Shown here: positions 1-7,845 of the stretch, piece after piece
Layout of the letters: each line of letters opens with the position of its first letter
How positions within the stretch are numbered: position 1 is the stretch's first letter
Assembly (NCBI GenBank): GCA_964641125.1
Contig: CAZXMO010000049.1
Location: 1-28,204 of the forward strand
Reading direction: 5' to 3'
Source of the DNA: JBKHAJ01 sp964641125
GTDB taxonomy: Bacteria > Spirochaetota > Spirochaetia > SPDA01 > CAZSGZ01
DNA: 28,204 bases
Program-made: the position numbers and the translations under genes
Notes under the pieces: model-generated
Database searches by the model: none
Seen by the model: the letters and a program-made list of their open reading frames with translations, nothing else
What the model was told of the DNA's origin: nothing

Positions 1-57
1 AAGATGATGGCTTAAAATCCGGTTTATACGCTCCATACTATATGGTTGTTTCACTGT
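1..57. other. Left edge, end of an off-window unit
   Basis: No gene can be assigned here. A frame-1 stop at 13-15 could be the end of a plus-strand gene lying mostly outside the window, which would fit the strong terminator that follows. The visible five codons are too few to identify anything. Confidence 0.3.
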
Positions 58-92
58 GGGCGCCTCCCGCAGGGGGAGGCGCCCCTCTTTTC
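58..92 (+). terminator. Rho-independent terminator
   Basis: A perfect 11-bp GC-rich stem (58-68 with 74-84) closes a 5-base loop and is followed by CTCTTTTC on the plus strand. This is the textbook form of an intrinsic terminator and must end a plus-strand transcript coming from left of the window. It isolates the downstream alcohol dehydrogenase gene from that unit. Confidence 0.85.
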
Positions 93-145
93 CGCCCGCT
101 CTGGTAAAGATTCAGATATACCTCGTCAGAACAAGTTTTCTTCGA

Positions 146-151
146 TATTAT
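146..151 (+). promoter_or_regulatory. Candidate -10 box of the alcohol dehydrogenase gene
   Basis: TATTAT lies six bases before the ATG at 158, so a transcript would start at or next to the start codon. No good -35 is visible at 16-18 bases. There is no Shine-Dalgarno sequence before the ATG, which agrees with a leaderless mRNA but does not prove it. Confidence 0.4.
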
Positions 152-157
152 GGCGTC

Positions 158-1333
158 ATGATTACACCCTTTTCATTTGTGCTGCCGACGAGAATCGTCT
201 ATGGAGCGGGGACCCTGTCGTCACTGGCCGAAACCCTCGAAGACGAGGGATTTACCCGTCCCCTCATCGTTACCGATCCGACTATCAGGAGCCTGTCCTG
301 GTTTATAGATCTGATTAAAAGCCTCGAGGATTCGGGTAAGGAGGTTGCCGTCTTCGACGGGGTCGAACCGAACCCGAAGGACCGCAATGTCTTAGCCGGC
401 CTCGAGAAGGCCCGGGAGTGGGGCGCCGATTGTCTCGTTGCCGTCGGCGGGGGAAGCCCCATCGACTGCTCTAAGGCGGTGAACGGTTGTGGATTGACCG
501 GGGCGGAGCCGGCGGCGCTCAAAGGAACCGCCCTGACCGAGCGGCTCGCTTCCGCGGGCCCGGACGCGGCGGGGTTTCCGGTAATTGCGGTCCCCACCAC
601 CTCGGGTACCGGGAGCGAGGTCACCTTCAGCTCGGTCGTCACCGACATTGAACGACAAGAAAAGTTTACCATCAAGAGCCCGGCGATAGCCCCCCGGATC
701 GCCCTGATCGATCCCGATACGACGGTGAGTATGCCCCCCGCTTTGACCGCCGCGGTGGGAATGGACGCCCTGACCCACGCGGTGGAAGCCTACTCCTCCC
801 GGGCGGCGGAGCCGATATCAGATGCCGCGGCGCTTCATGCGGTTAAGCTCATTTGCGGAAGCTTGGAAAGGTGTGTAGCCGGCGGATCAGACCGGGACGC
901 CCGGGACCGGATGATGATGGGAAGCCTCCTTGCCGGGATCGCCTTCAGCCACTCCGACGTGGGCGCGGTCCACTGCATCGCCGAGGCCTTAGGAGCCCTC
1001 TACGACGCCCCCCACGGTGTGTGCAATGCGGTGTGCCTCGAAGCGGTCATGGAGTACAGCCTTCCCGAGGCCGCGGCGCGGTACGCCGATTTCGCCGCTG
1101 CCATGGGGGTGGGGCCGGCCGAAGGAGCGGAAGAGGCGGCACTTGCCGCGGTCCGGGAGGTCGGGCGCCTGAGCCGCGCGGTAGGGCTCCCCGGCTTCGC
1201 CGAATTAGGAGTCCGCCGGGATGACCTCGATACAATAGCCGGGCTCTCCGAGCGGAACGGGAGCAATCCAAATCATCCTAAGACTATGACCTCGGAGGAC
1301 TACCGGAAACTCCTCGAGAGGCTTATGGGATGA
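158..1333 (+). CDS. Iron-containing alcohol dehydrogenase
   Basis: A 391-residue group III (iron-dependent) NAD(P)-linked alcohol dehydrogenase, probably cytosolic, interconverting an alcohol and an aldehyde or ketone. The dinucleotide-binding GGGS loop is at residues 97-100. The four iron ligands of the family are present: D203 and H207 in GMDALTH, H272, and H286 in the APHG motif. Length is normal for the family (380-400). The open frame continues upstream to 56, but those 34 residues are basic, unlike the family, and run through the terminator, so I chose the ATG at 158, where the MITPFSF start aligns with family N-termini. Substrate cannot be told; 1,3-propanediol, butanol and lactaldehyde reductases share this fold. 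The gene appears monocistronic and converges on the kinase gene with 20 bases between stops. Confidence 0.93.
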   Translation: MITPFSFVLPTRIVYGAGTLSSLAETLEDEGFTRPLIVTDPTIRSLSWFIDLIKSLEDSGKEVAVFDGVEPNPKDRNVLAGLEKAREWGADCLVAVGGGSPIDCSKAVNGCGLTGAEPAALKGTALTERLASAGPDAAGFPVIAVPTTSGTGSEVTFSSVVTDIERQEKFTIKSPAIAPRIALIDPDTTVSMPPALTAAVGMDALTHAVEAYSSRAAEPISDAAALHAVKLICGSLERCVAGGSDRDARDRMMMGSLLAGIAFSHSDVGAVHCIAEALGALYDAPHGVCNAVCLEAVMEYSLPEAAARYADFAAAMGVGPAEGAEEAALAAVREVGRLSRAVGLPGFAELGVRRDDLDTIAGLSERNGSNPNHPKTMTSEDYRKLLERLMG

Positions 1334-1353
1334 CTGCAGGTTTTAGGGGGAGT

Positions 1354-4300
1354 TTACCGCGCCGCCGCGACGCCGGAGACGACTTCCTCCATCGCGGAAA
1401 GGAGTGTCGACTTGTCCTCCGCGGTGAGGGCGAGGTACTTCTTGAGCCGGGCCATGAAGGGGCGGACGAAGTGTTCCATACGCTGAGCCTTCTTCTCGTA
1501 GTCGGTTTGCTGATCGAGCATCATAACCGTCACCGGCAGGGGCGAGGTGTAGTCACCGATCTGCTGAAACCCGAGCTTCTTATACATGGATATGTGTTTC
1601 TTCTCGTCGCTGAAGACATCCAGGAAGACCCGTTCGGCCGAGTTGGCCCGGGCGTAGAGGTAGGCGATTGTCATAAGTCCTAGGGGAATTATAGAGCCCC
1701 GTTCCTCTCTCAAGACCGCGAGACGGTCGATCTCCACGGATCTCCGCCCTTCCTGATGATCCTGTAAGGGGAAATGACTCTCGATGGGGAGGGTTCCGAT
1801 CATGTCGGGGGTAATGCAGGTTACCGTTCCCACCGGCTGAAGGCCCTTGTAAGCGACGAAGTGGACCGCGGCCTCGTCCACCTCCCGGCGGATGGTCTCT
1901 TCGGTGTATCCCTTCTCTCCGATCAGTATCTTCCTTTGGAGAAAGAAAACGTCCTCGATAACCTGCTGGGTGTCTGCCTTCAGGAAACGGATACGCCGGG
2001 TCACCTCTTCACTCAAGGGGATAAAGATCTCGAAGTTGGTCCCCCTTCCGATATCGCTGTGGATCTGGATTCGGCCTCCCATCTTTTGGACGAGCTGATG
2101 GGATACGCTCAACCCCAGCCCGGTACCCTTTCCCGGAGCCTTGGTAGTGTAGAAGGGGGTAAAGACGCTGTCCACCTCTTTCGCGGGTATGCCGTATCCG
2201 GTATCCCGAATGGATACACAGGCATTGCCGTCTACCTTCTCGCACGAGAGGATGAGCTCTCCGGAGCCCTTCATCGCCTGGATGCCGTTGATGATGATGT
2301 TCAGGAATACCTGCTGCAGTTCGTTGGGATTCGCTTCGAAATAGGGGAGTTCTTCGTATCTTTTCCGCACCGTAATGTTGTCGAAATCCATTCCCCGCTT
2401 GGCCATGGTCAGGGAATTTTCGAGGATATCGATAATGTCCACCGGCTCGGGCCCCCGTCCGTTCTGTCTCGAGTACTTGTTCAGGTCTTGGATTATCTCG
2501 GCGGCGGATTCGGAGTAACGGATAATGTCCTGGGTAAACTCGTGGAGCTTCGATTGGGGACTCATCTCGTCGAGCATGATCTCCGCCGTGCCGATGATCC
2601 CGCTCAAGGGATTATTGATCTCGTGGGCGATTCCCGAGGCGAGGGTCCCGATACCCGCGAGCTTTTCCGACTGGACCAGCTCCTGCTGGAGCCGCTTCTG
2701 CTGGGTTATGTCCTGGAAAAACTCGAGAACCAGCTTATCTCTGTCCGCGGGCATCTGAATGGGATAGAACTGGCTCGAGAAGACTACTTGTGTCCGCGGC
2801 TCCACAACCTCGGTGGAGAAGGGGAGCATGGTGTGCAGACAGTCCGGGGCCATACAGTGCTCGCAGGGTTTATCCCGCTTGAAGAATACCCGGTAGCACT
2901 TCTGTCCGATTAGATCGTCTAGGGATTTGCCGAAGTACTTGGTTGCCGCGAAATTGACCGTGACGATGTTATAGTTGATGTCATGAATTGATATGGGGTT
3001 GGTTATGCCGTCGAAGAAGGCTTCGAGCTTGTTCCGGCTGATAATCAGCTCCTTATTGAGGTCCTGCAGCCGCTTCTGCTGTTTCTTGAGCCGCTCGAAG
3101 GATATGGAGTTCTCTAAAGAGACCGAACATTGTCCGGCCAAGATTTCGAGGGTCTCGATATCGTAGGTGTTGTAGTACTCCTTGTCGGTACACTTTCCGA
3201 GAACTATGCATCCGTTTATCCTCTCCTTGAATTGGAGAGGTAGGATCAGGGTCGGATGGAGTTCCAGGTCGATATCGGGAAGGCGGATCTTGAGCTCCGA
3301 ATTACCGTTTTGTTTTAAGAGCACATCTCGGTCTCCGAGGATCTTCTGAACGATCTCGGAATCTCTCGGTAAGATGAAACTATTGAAGGTGTTTTCGGAA
3401 AGGTCGAGACCCTTTTCGGCGAGCAGCCGGTAGTTACGGGTCGCGTAATCGAGCCCGACGATAAATGCCCACTCGAGGTTGTAGGTTTCCACGATTTTGT
3501 TCACCGTCATATCGCCTAAGGCGGAGAGGTCGGTGATAGAGACGATGCTGGAGCTGAAGTTTCTCAAGTTGTTCAAATAGGCGAGCCTGCGCCCTAGGTA
3601 GATCCGCTCTATAACATTCAAAGTGCCCTTGCGCAGGGGCTGGAAGATGATCGACGCCGCGATCCCGAGCATCAACGACAACAGGAAGATGTACCCGAAA
3701 TCCATCTGCCGGATAACAGGGGAAGAGGCGAAAAGGATACCGTAGAAGACGAACGAGCTCAAAACGATCAGAATGAGGTAGAGAATCACCCTGAGGACAA
3801 ATACCGAATAGTTGAGGAGCTTGTACTTGTAGATAGAGAAGAATATCAAAACCGCATTCAGGGTCGCCGCGAAGAGGTCCACCGGATAGCGGCCTACAGG
3901 GTGATACAAGTTCCCGAGCACCCCGGCGAGCATGATAATAGCTCCGAAGAAGGGGGGTTTGAGTTTTTTGCGGAGCAGAGGATTATCGGTTTTTCTTAAA
4001 CCCCTCAGGAGCACGTAAATACCGAGGATCAGATACATATAGCTCAGGGAGTATGCCACCGGGGCCCCCGGGCCGAGCCTGTAGTAGAACTGTCCCTCCT
4101 CGAACCCGGTGGCGCTCACGATGAGACCCGAGAAATTGAGGCCCAAGAGGAAGAGGTATATCCCGTATCCCGCGTAGATCAAGCCGTAGTAGCGCTGTTT
4201 TTTCAGCCCCGAGAGCTCGAGCATGGAGTGATATATGGTTATAGGCCCCCCGAGCATCCCCGCCACCATGAAGCGGTTCCAGAAAAGGGGAGTCAGGACT

Positions 4301-4476
4301 CCGGTATTGGCGTGCATCATGAACGACCCGAAGCTCCACACCGCCATTGCCAGCATATAGAGCCGAAAAGACCAGGGTGGACGGGAGGTGCTCTGGTAAT
4401 AGAAGGCAAAAATTGTAAAAATTATATAGAGAATGAACGAGACTGCTGGTATAATCGATGAGAGGTCGATGATCAC
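1354..4476 (-). CDS. Membrane histidine kinase fused to FeeM-like GNAT
   Basis: A 1040-residue protein. Residues 1-225 hold about seven membrane segments of the 7TM histidine-kinase type, with two more near 225-285. A GAF-like domain follows (about 305-455), then a short coiled coil and a PAS domain (about 483-600) with clustered cysteines C527, C538, C541 and C546. The HisKA box IAHEINNP has phospho-acceptor H618, and the HATPase (about 690-822) has DTGYG and GTGLGL motifs. The unusual part is residues 828-985: GTLPIESHFP, EIDRLAV (915-921) and YKKLGF (965-970) match the FeeM/acyl-homoserine-lactone-synthase branch of GNAT acyltransferases. No receiver domain is fused. The start is GTG at 4476, with AAGGA seven bases before it. 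The likely role is sensing plus possible synthesis of an N-acylated metabolite. The GNAT identification rests on motifs only. Confidence 0.85.
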   Translation of the reverse strand: MIIDLSSIIPAVSFILYIIFTIFAFYYQSTSRPPWSFRLYMLAMAVWSFGSFMMHANTGVLTPLFWNRFMVAGMLGGPITIYHSMLELSGLKKQRYYGLIYAGYGIYLFLLGLNFSGLIVSATGFEEGQFYYRLGPGAPVAYSLSYMYLILGIYVLLRGLRKTDNPLLRKKLKPPFFGAIIMLAGVLGNLYHPVGRYPVDLFAATLNAVLIFFSIYKYKLLNYSVFVLRVILYLILIVLSSFVFYGILFASSPVIRQMDFGYIFLLSLMLGIAASIIFQPLRKGTLNVIERIYLGRRLAYLNNLRNFSSSIVSITDLSALGDMTVNKIVETYNLEWAFIVGLDYATRNYRLLAEKGLDLSENTFNSFILPRDSEIVQKILGDRDVLLKQNGNSELKIRLPDIDLELHPTLILPLQFKERINGCIVLGKCTDKEYYNTYDIETLEILAGQCSVSLENSISFERLKKQQKRLQDLNKELIISRNKLEAFFDGITNPISIHDINYNIVTVNFAATKYFGKSLDDLIGQKCYRVFFKRDKPCEHCMAPDCLHTMLPFSTEVVEPRTQVVFSSQFYPIQMPADRDKLVLEFFQDITQQKRLQQELVQSEKLAGIGTLASGIAHEINNPLSGIIGTAEIMLDEMSPQSKLHEFTQDIIRYSESAAEIIQDLNKYSRQNGRGPEPVDIIDILENSLTMAKRGMDFDNITVRKRYEELPYFEANPNELQQVFLNIIINGIQAMKGSGELILSCEKVDGNACVSIRDTGYGIPAKEVDSVFTPFYTTKAPGKGTGLGLSVSHQLVQKMGGRIQIHSDIGRGTNFEIFIPLSEEVTRRIRFLKADTQQVIEDVFFLQRKILIGEKGYTEETIRREVDEAAVHFVAYKGLQPVGTVTCITPDMIGTLPIESHFPLQDHQEGRRSVEIDRLAVLREERGSIIPLGLMTIAYLYARANSAERVFLDVFSDEKKHISMYKKLGFQQIGDYTSPLPVTVMMLDQQTDYEKKAQRMEHFVRPFMARLKKYLALTAEDKSTLLSAMEEVVSGVAAAR

Positions 4477-4531
4477 CTTGGATTCCTTAGGAAACGGGTC
4501 AACTTATGTTTCATTCTAACCAATTGTAACT

Positions 4532-5074
4532 ATGTGGTATACAGTCACCGTCGTATTGAGTTTTTTTTTCCTCTTTTTCTACGACCTGTTTCAGGTACGC
4601 GGCGGCCGTGTATACACCCTTCTCTTTTCCATCATCGGCTACGGGGGGCTTTGCCTTTCCCATTTTTTTCTCTTTACCAAATACCTTCCCGGCGTCGAAT
4701 TGGATATGGTCTCGATTGCGGCGATGAGCCTCGGAGGTCTATTTCTCTTTCTTCTCTTCTACAGCCTCTTCGTCGAGATTCCCCTGAAAGGGACTTACGG
4801 CCGCGGTTCCGGGAGACGCGCCTGCACCTCCGGTACCTACGGTTTTATCCGGCACCCGGGATTCCTCTGGTTCGCTCTGTTTCAGGTCTGTCTCATGATC
4901 CTTTTTCGCCGTACCGAGGTCTATCTCTTTTCTCTTGCCGCCGTACTCCTCGACTTTTTGATAGTCCTCGTGGAAGATGTGTGGATATTTCCCCGTCTCT
5001 TCGATGATTACGCGGAGTACAAGAAGAAGGTTCCCTTTCTGATTCCCGGAGTGTTCGGGGGCCGGAATGAATGA
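4532..5074 (+). CDS. ICMT/PEMT-like membrane methyltransferase
   Basis: A 180-residue polytopic membrane protein with about five hydrophobic segments. The C-terminal half has the signature of the isoprenylcysteine carboxyl methyltransferase / phospholipid methyltransferase superfamily: GTYGFIRHPGF around residue 105, and an acidic EDVW followed by DDYAEYKKKVPFLIP near the end, where these enzymes bind S-adenosylmethionine. Bacterial members methylate lipids, isoprenoid acids or unknown small hydrophobic substrates, so the substrate here is open. It is divergent from the kinase-GNAT gene (55 bases apart) and overlaps the HD-GYP gene by 8 bases, so it is co-transcribed and probably translationally coupled with it. 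No clear Shine-Dalgarno precedes the ATG, so the exact start is uncertain. Confidence 0.75.
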   Translation: MWYTVTVVLSFFFLFFYDLFQVRGGRVYTLLFSIIGYGGLCLSHFFLFTKYLPGVELDMVSIAAMSLGGLFLFLLFYSLFVEIPLKGTYGRGSGRRACTSGTYGFIRHPGFLWFALFQVCLMILFRRTEVYLFSLAAVLLDFLIVLVEDVWIFPRLFDDYAEYKKKVPFLIPGVFGGRNE

Positions 5075-6131
5075 ACGAATTCTCGTCGTAGACGACGATC
5101 CGGCCATGCAGAAGGTGCTGCCTCTGACCCTGGAAAAGGCGGGATTCATCCCGGAGGTGGCCCGGGAGGGGTTTGCCGCTCTGGAAATCATCGAAGAGAA
5201 GGGAAATTCCCTAGGGTGCGTCCTCTTGGATGTCCGGATGCCGGGTCTGGACGGCCTTGAAGTCTTAAGCAGGCTCAAACGCCAGATCACCACCGTTCCG
5301 GTGGTGATGCTTACCGCCTTGAACGACGTCGATACCGCGGTGGAGACTATGCGTCTCGGAGCCTACGACTACATCGTCAAACCGGTCCGTAAGGACGCTC
5401 TCGTGGAAACGGTCAAGAAGGCCCTGCAGTACAGGCATGTATTGATAGAAAACCGGAAGCTCGCCTTGGAGAACGAAGAGTATCAGCGCAGCTTGGAGAT
5501 CAAGGTCGATGAGCGGACCCGGGAGCTCACCGAGGCCTACGGAAAGCTCAAGAAGACCAATATTCAGACCGTCAAGGTTTTGGCCGAAACCATCGAAGCC
5601 AAGGACCCCTACACCCGGGGACACTGCACCCGGGTCCGTTCCCTCTCCTTAGAGACCGCGAGGGCCCTAGGGTTAGGGAAAGGACAGATGGAGACCCTCG
5701 AGTACGCCGCCCTGCTCCACGATATCGGGAAGATCGGCATCTCCGAGGCCCTTCTCTTCAAACAGGGCCCTCTCACAGCGGAGGAACGGGCCACCTTCCG
5801 GCTTCACCCGGTAATCGGTGAGAATATCTTGAAGGAGGTGGAGTTCTTCCGTGATATCCTGCCGGTGGTTCGGCACCATCACGAGTGGTTCGACGGGAAG
5901 GGATATCCTGACGGAAGCCGCGGACGGGATGTGGAAATCTTAGCACGGATCGTCTCGATAGCCGACGCCTTCGATGCGATGACCTCGAACCGTCCCTATA
6001 GAAAGGCCTTAAAGCTCGAATCGGCATTGAAAGAGCTCAACAGAGGGGCCGGTAGTCAGTTCGACCCGGATATCGTGGAGATCTTTATGAAGGAGCAGAT
6101 CTTTTCCCTAATCAGTATCGTAAGTGTTTGA
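5067..6131 (+). CDS. RpfG-like response regulator with HD-GYP domain
   Basis: A 354-residue cytosolic protein. The receiver domain (about 4-118) has the acidic pocket DDD (9-11) and phospho-acceptor D55 in LLDVRMPG. A coiled-coil linker (about 120-165) leads to an HD-GYP domain with HD at 218-219, the HHH run 270-272, and GYP at 279-281. The metal-binding and GYP residues are intact, so c-di-GMP phosphodiesterase activity is expected. Family precedent is RpfG, in which phosphorylation controls c-di-GMP breakdown. The gene overlaps the methyltransferase gene by 8 bases and lies across a divergent promoter region from an orphan kinase lacking a receiver, so that kinase is the obvious partner candidate. 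Its last 20 bases overlap the convergent AMP nucleosidase gene. Confidence 0.93.
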   Translation: MNERILVVDDDPAMQKVLPLTLEKAGFIPEVAREGFAALEIIEEKGNSLGCVLLDVRMPGLDGLEVLSRLKRQITTVPVVMLTALNDVDTAVETMRLGAYDYIVKPVRKDALVETVKKALQYRHVLIENRKLALENEEYQRSLEIKVDERTRELTEAYGKLKKTNIQTVKVLAETIEAKDPYTRGHCTRVRSLSLETARALGLGKGQMETLEYAALLHDIGKIGISEALLFKQGPLTAEERATFRLHPVIGENILKEVEFFRDILPVVRHHHEWFDGKGYPDGSRGRDVEILARIVSIADAFDAMTSNRPYRKALKLESALKELNRGAGSQFDPDIVEIFMKEQIFSLISIVSV

Positions 6132-6891
6132 CGTTCTCCTCGTCCTCTAAGAGGTGCTCCATAACTCCTATTCCGATTTCGATATGCTCGTCCACGAAAT
6201 AATCGGTTACCTTCCGGTCGCTGTCCCGGGTCTTGATCCCCTCCGGCTCCATGGGAGAATCGGAGATCAAGAGCAGTGCTCCCCGGGGGATGCTGTTGGC
6301 GTGGCCCACCATGAAGAGGGTGGCCGTTTCCATATCGATTCCGTAGGCCCGGATGCGGCGCAGGTACTTCTTGAAGTCCTCGTCCCATTCCCACACCCTG
6401 CGATTGGTGGTGTACACCACGCCGGTCCAGTATTCCCGTTTCCGGTTTACCAGCTCGTGTCCCACGTAATCGTGGAGGCGGAAGGAGGGAAGGGCGGGCA
6501 CCTCTATGGGATAGTAGTCGAGGCCGGTTCCCTCGCCCCGGATAGCCGCGATGGGAAGGAGAAAATCCCCTACCTTGTACTGCCTGCGGAGACTTCCGCA
6601 CTTCCCGAGAAAGAGGACCCCGTTCGGCTTGACGGCGGCGAGGAGGTCCATGATGGTAGCTGCGTTAGCCGACCCTATGCCGAAGTTGATCATGGTAATT
6701 CCGTTCGTGCTGGTCGCCGCCTGCATGGGGCCTCCGAGACCTTGTATAGGAACGTCGAACCTGCCGGCGAAGTACTCGAGGTAGCGGGAAAAGTTGGTGA
6801 GCAGGATCAGCTCTCCGAATTCGTGTAAGTCCATTCCGGTGTAGCGGGGGAGCCAATCCCGGATAATTTCCTCTTTAGTGATGTTTCCCAT
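6112..6891 (-). CDS. amn: AMP nucleosidase, short form
   Basis: A 259-residue purine-nucleosidase/phosphorylase-fold enzyme of the short AMP nucleosidase type found in Bacteroidetes, Chlamydiae and spirochaetes. It lacks the N-terminal domain of the 484-residue E. coli Amn. Visible family features are GIGSANAA, a FLGKCGSL stretch, the YGIDMETAT segment (ribose-binding Met-Glu), and the ISDSPMEPEG segment with the catalytic Asp. The expected reaction is AMP hydrolysis to adenine and ribose 5-phosphate. Short-form enzymes of this family have also been discussed as futalosine-pathway nucleosidases, so substrate assignment is provisional. Start ATG is at 6891 with a promoter-like sequence immediately upstream and no useful Shine-Dalgarno. 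Confidence 0.88.
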   Translation of the reverse strand: MGNITKEEIIRDWLPRYTGMDLHEFGELILLTNFSRYLEYFAGRFDVPIQGLGGPMQAATSTNGITMINFGIGSANAATIMDLLAAVKPNGVLFLGKCGSLRRQYKVGDFLLPIAAIRGEGTGLDYYPIEVPALPSFRLHDYVGHELVNRKREYWTGVVYTTNRRVWEWDEDFKKYLRRIRAYGIDMETATLFMVGHANSIPRGALLLISDSPMEPEGIKTRDSDRKVTDYFVDEHIEIGIGVMEHLLEDEENVKHLRY

Positions 6892-6898
6892 GCCTTAG

Positions 6899-6928
6899 AC
6901 TATACCTGTATTCGACATGTTAGGGCAA
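6899..6928 (-). promoter_or_regulatory. Promoter of amn, probably leaderless
   Basis: On the minus strand TTGCCC, an 18-base spacer and TATAGT end seven bases before the amn ATG. A transcript starting at the usual distance would begin at the start codon. Confidence 0.5.
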
Positions 6929-6947
6929 CTCGGACGGAAGTTACTTC

Positions 6948-7844
6948 TCAGCGGGCGGCCGCGACCCCCAGGTGGTTTCCCACGACCCGCTCCATCCCCA
7001 GCCGTCCGTATCCGAGGGGGTAGTTTACGACTCGCGCCTTTCCCTCATTATCCGCGACGACCATGGTGGAGGATCCTCCGCCGTCGAGGTTGAGGCCGTC
7101 CCGGGCGCCGAAATGGGAGAGCCACGCGGCGAGCTCCCCTTCGGTCGCCCCGATACTCGAGGCAGGGTTTCTGCCGTCGATGACAACCATATAGAGAATG
7201 CGTCCCGACCGGGAGACCCCAACCCCCGTCCGGGGGTGTCGTACCGGCGCCGCCGCGGCGCCGGGTCCGACCGGTATCCCGTCCTCGAGGACCCGGTGAA
7301 ATCCTCCGACGGCCAAGTCGATATCGGCGGGGAGATCCTCCTGTGAGGCAATTGTAAAAATTCCCGATGAGTACCGGACCAGGCAGTCGTAGGTATCCTC
7401 CGGCGGAGAGATGACGTTCCCCCGGTAAATGCTTATTCCCACCACATCGGTGGGGTTTTCTTCGTTAAGACGCACCGGGCGGAAGGGGGAACCGTTGACC
7501 GCGGCGGTCAGGCCGAACCGTTCGAGGAAGGTCGAGGTACGCCGCCCGGGATACTCCTCTGAAGTGTGCGGCCCCTCCGGCGGGGGCGGGGTTACCACAA
7601 CCTCGATCCCCGGAGTTTCGGTATTCACACGAAGGCAGTAGACCCGAAGCGGCGGTTTCCGGGAAACGACTTCGGCGAGGTCTACCCCGGGGGCAACCGG
7701 CCGCCAAGCGAACCGCCCCGGTGCGCCGGGTGCGGCGCTTCCCGCGGTATACGTGGCGCATCCCGTCGCGACGGCCGCGGACACGGCGATAACTGCAAAG
7801 AGGACCCGAGAGAGGGCGGCACCGCCGATTTTTGACGTCGCCAC
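6948..7844 (-). CDS. Lipoprotein, phosphodiester glycosidase family
   Basis: A 298-residue exported protein. The N-terminus has a hydrophobic stretch followed by a lipobox-like VATGC, with C29 as the candidate lipid-modified cysteine. The C-terminal two thirds matches the phosphodiester glycosidase (NAGPA / DUF2233) family: a TAAVNGSPF-like strand near residue 113, VVIDGRNP, and the hallmark GLNLDGGGSSTMVV near residue 250. Relatives cleave GlcNAc-phosphodiesters or related envelope glycans; the substrate here is unknown. The start is GTG at 7844, just after the corA stop codon at 7846-7848, so it is the second gene of the corA transcript. A downstream start cannot be excluded because the Shine-Dalgarno is weak. 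Confidence 0.85.
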   Translation of the reverse strand: MATSKIGGAALSRVLFAVIAVSAAVATGCATYTAGSAAPGAPGRFAWRPVAPGVDLAEVVSRKPPLRVYCLRVNTETPGIEVVVTPPPPEGPHTSEEYPGRRTSTFLERFGLTAAVNGSPFRPVRLNEENPTDVVGISIYRGNVISPPEDTYDCLVRYSSGIFTIASQEDLPADIDLAVGGFHRVLEDGIPVGPGAAAAPVRHPRTGVGVSRSGRILYMVVIDGRNPASSIGATEGELAAWLSHFGARDGLNLDGGGSSTMVVADNEGKARVVNYPLGYGRLGMERVVGNHLGVAAAR

Positions 7845-7845
7845 T

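Noticed and set aside
1774..2913. A 379-codon plus-strand frame opposite the large kinase gene
   Set aside because: It is the antisense shadow of a gene with clear kinase motifs in every section, and it matches no family and has no start signals.
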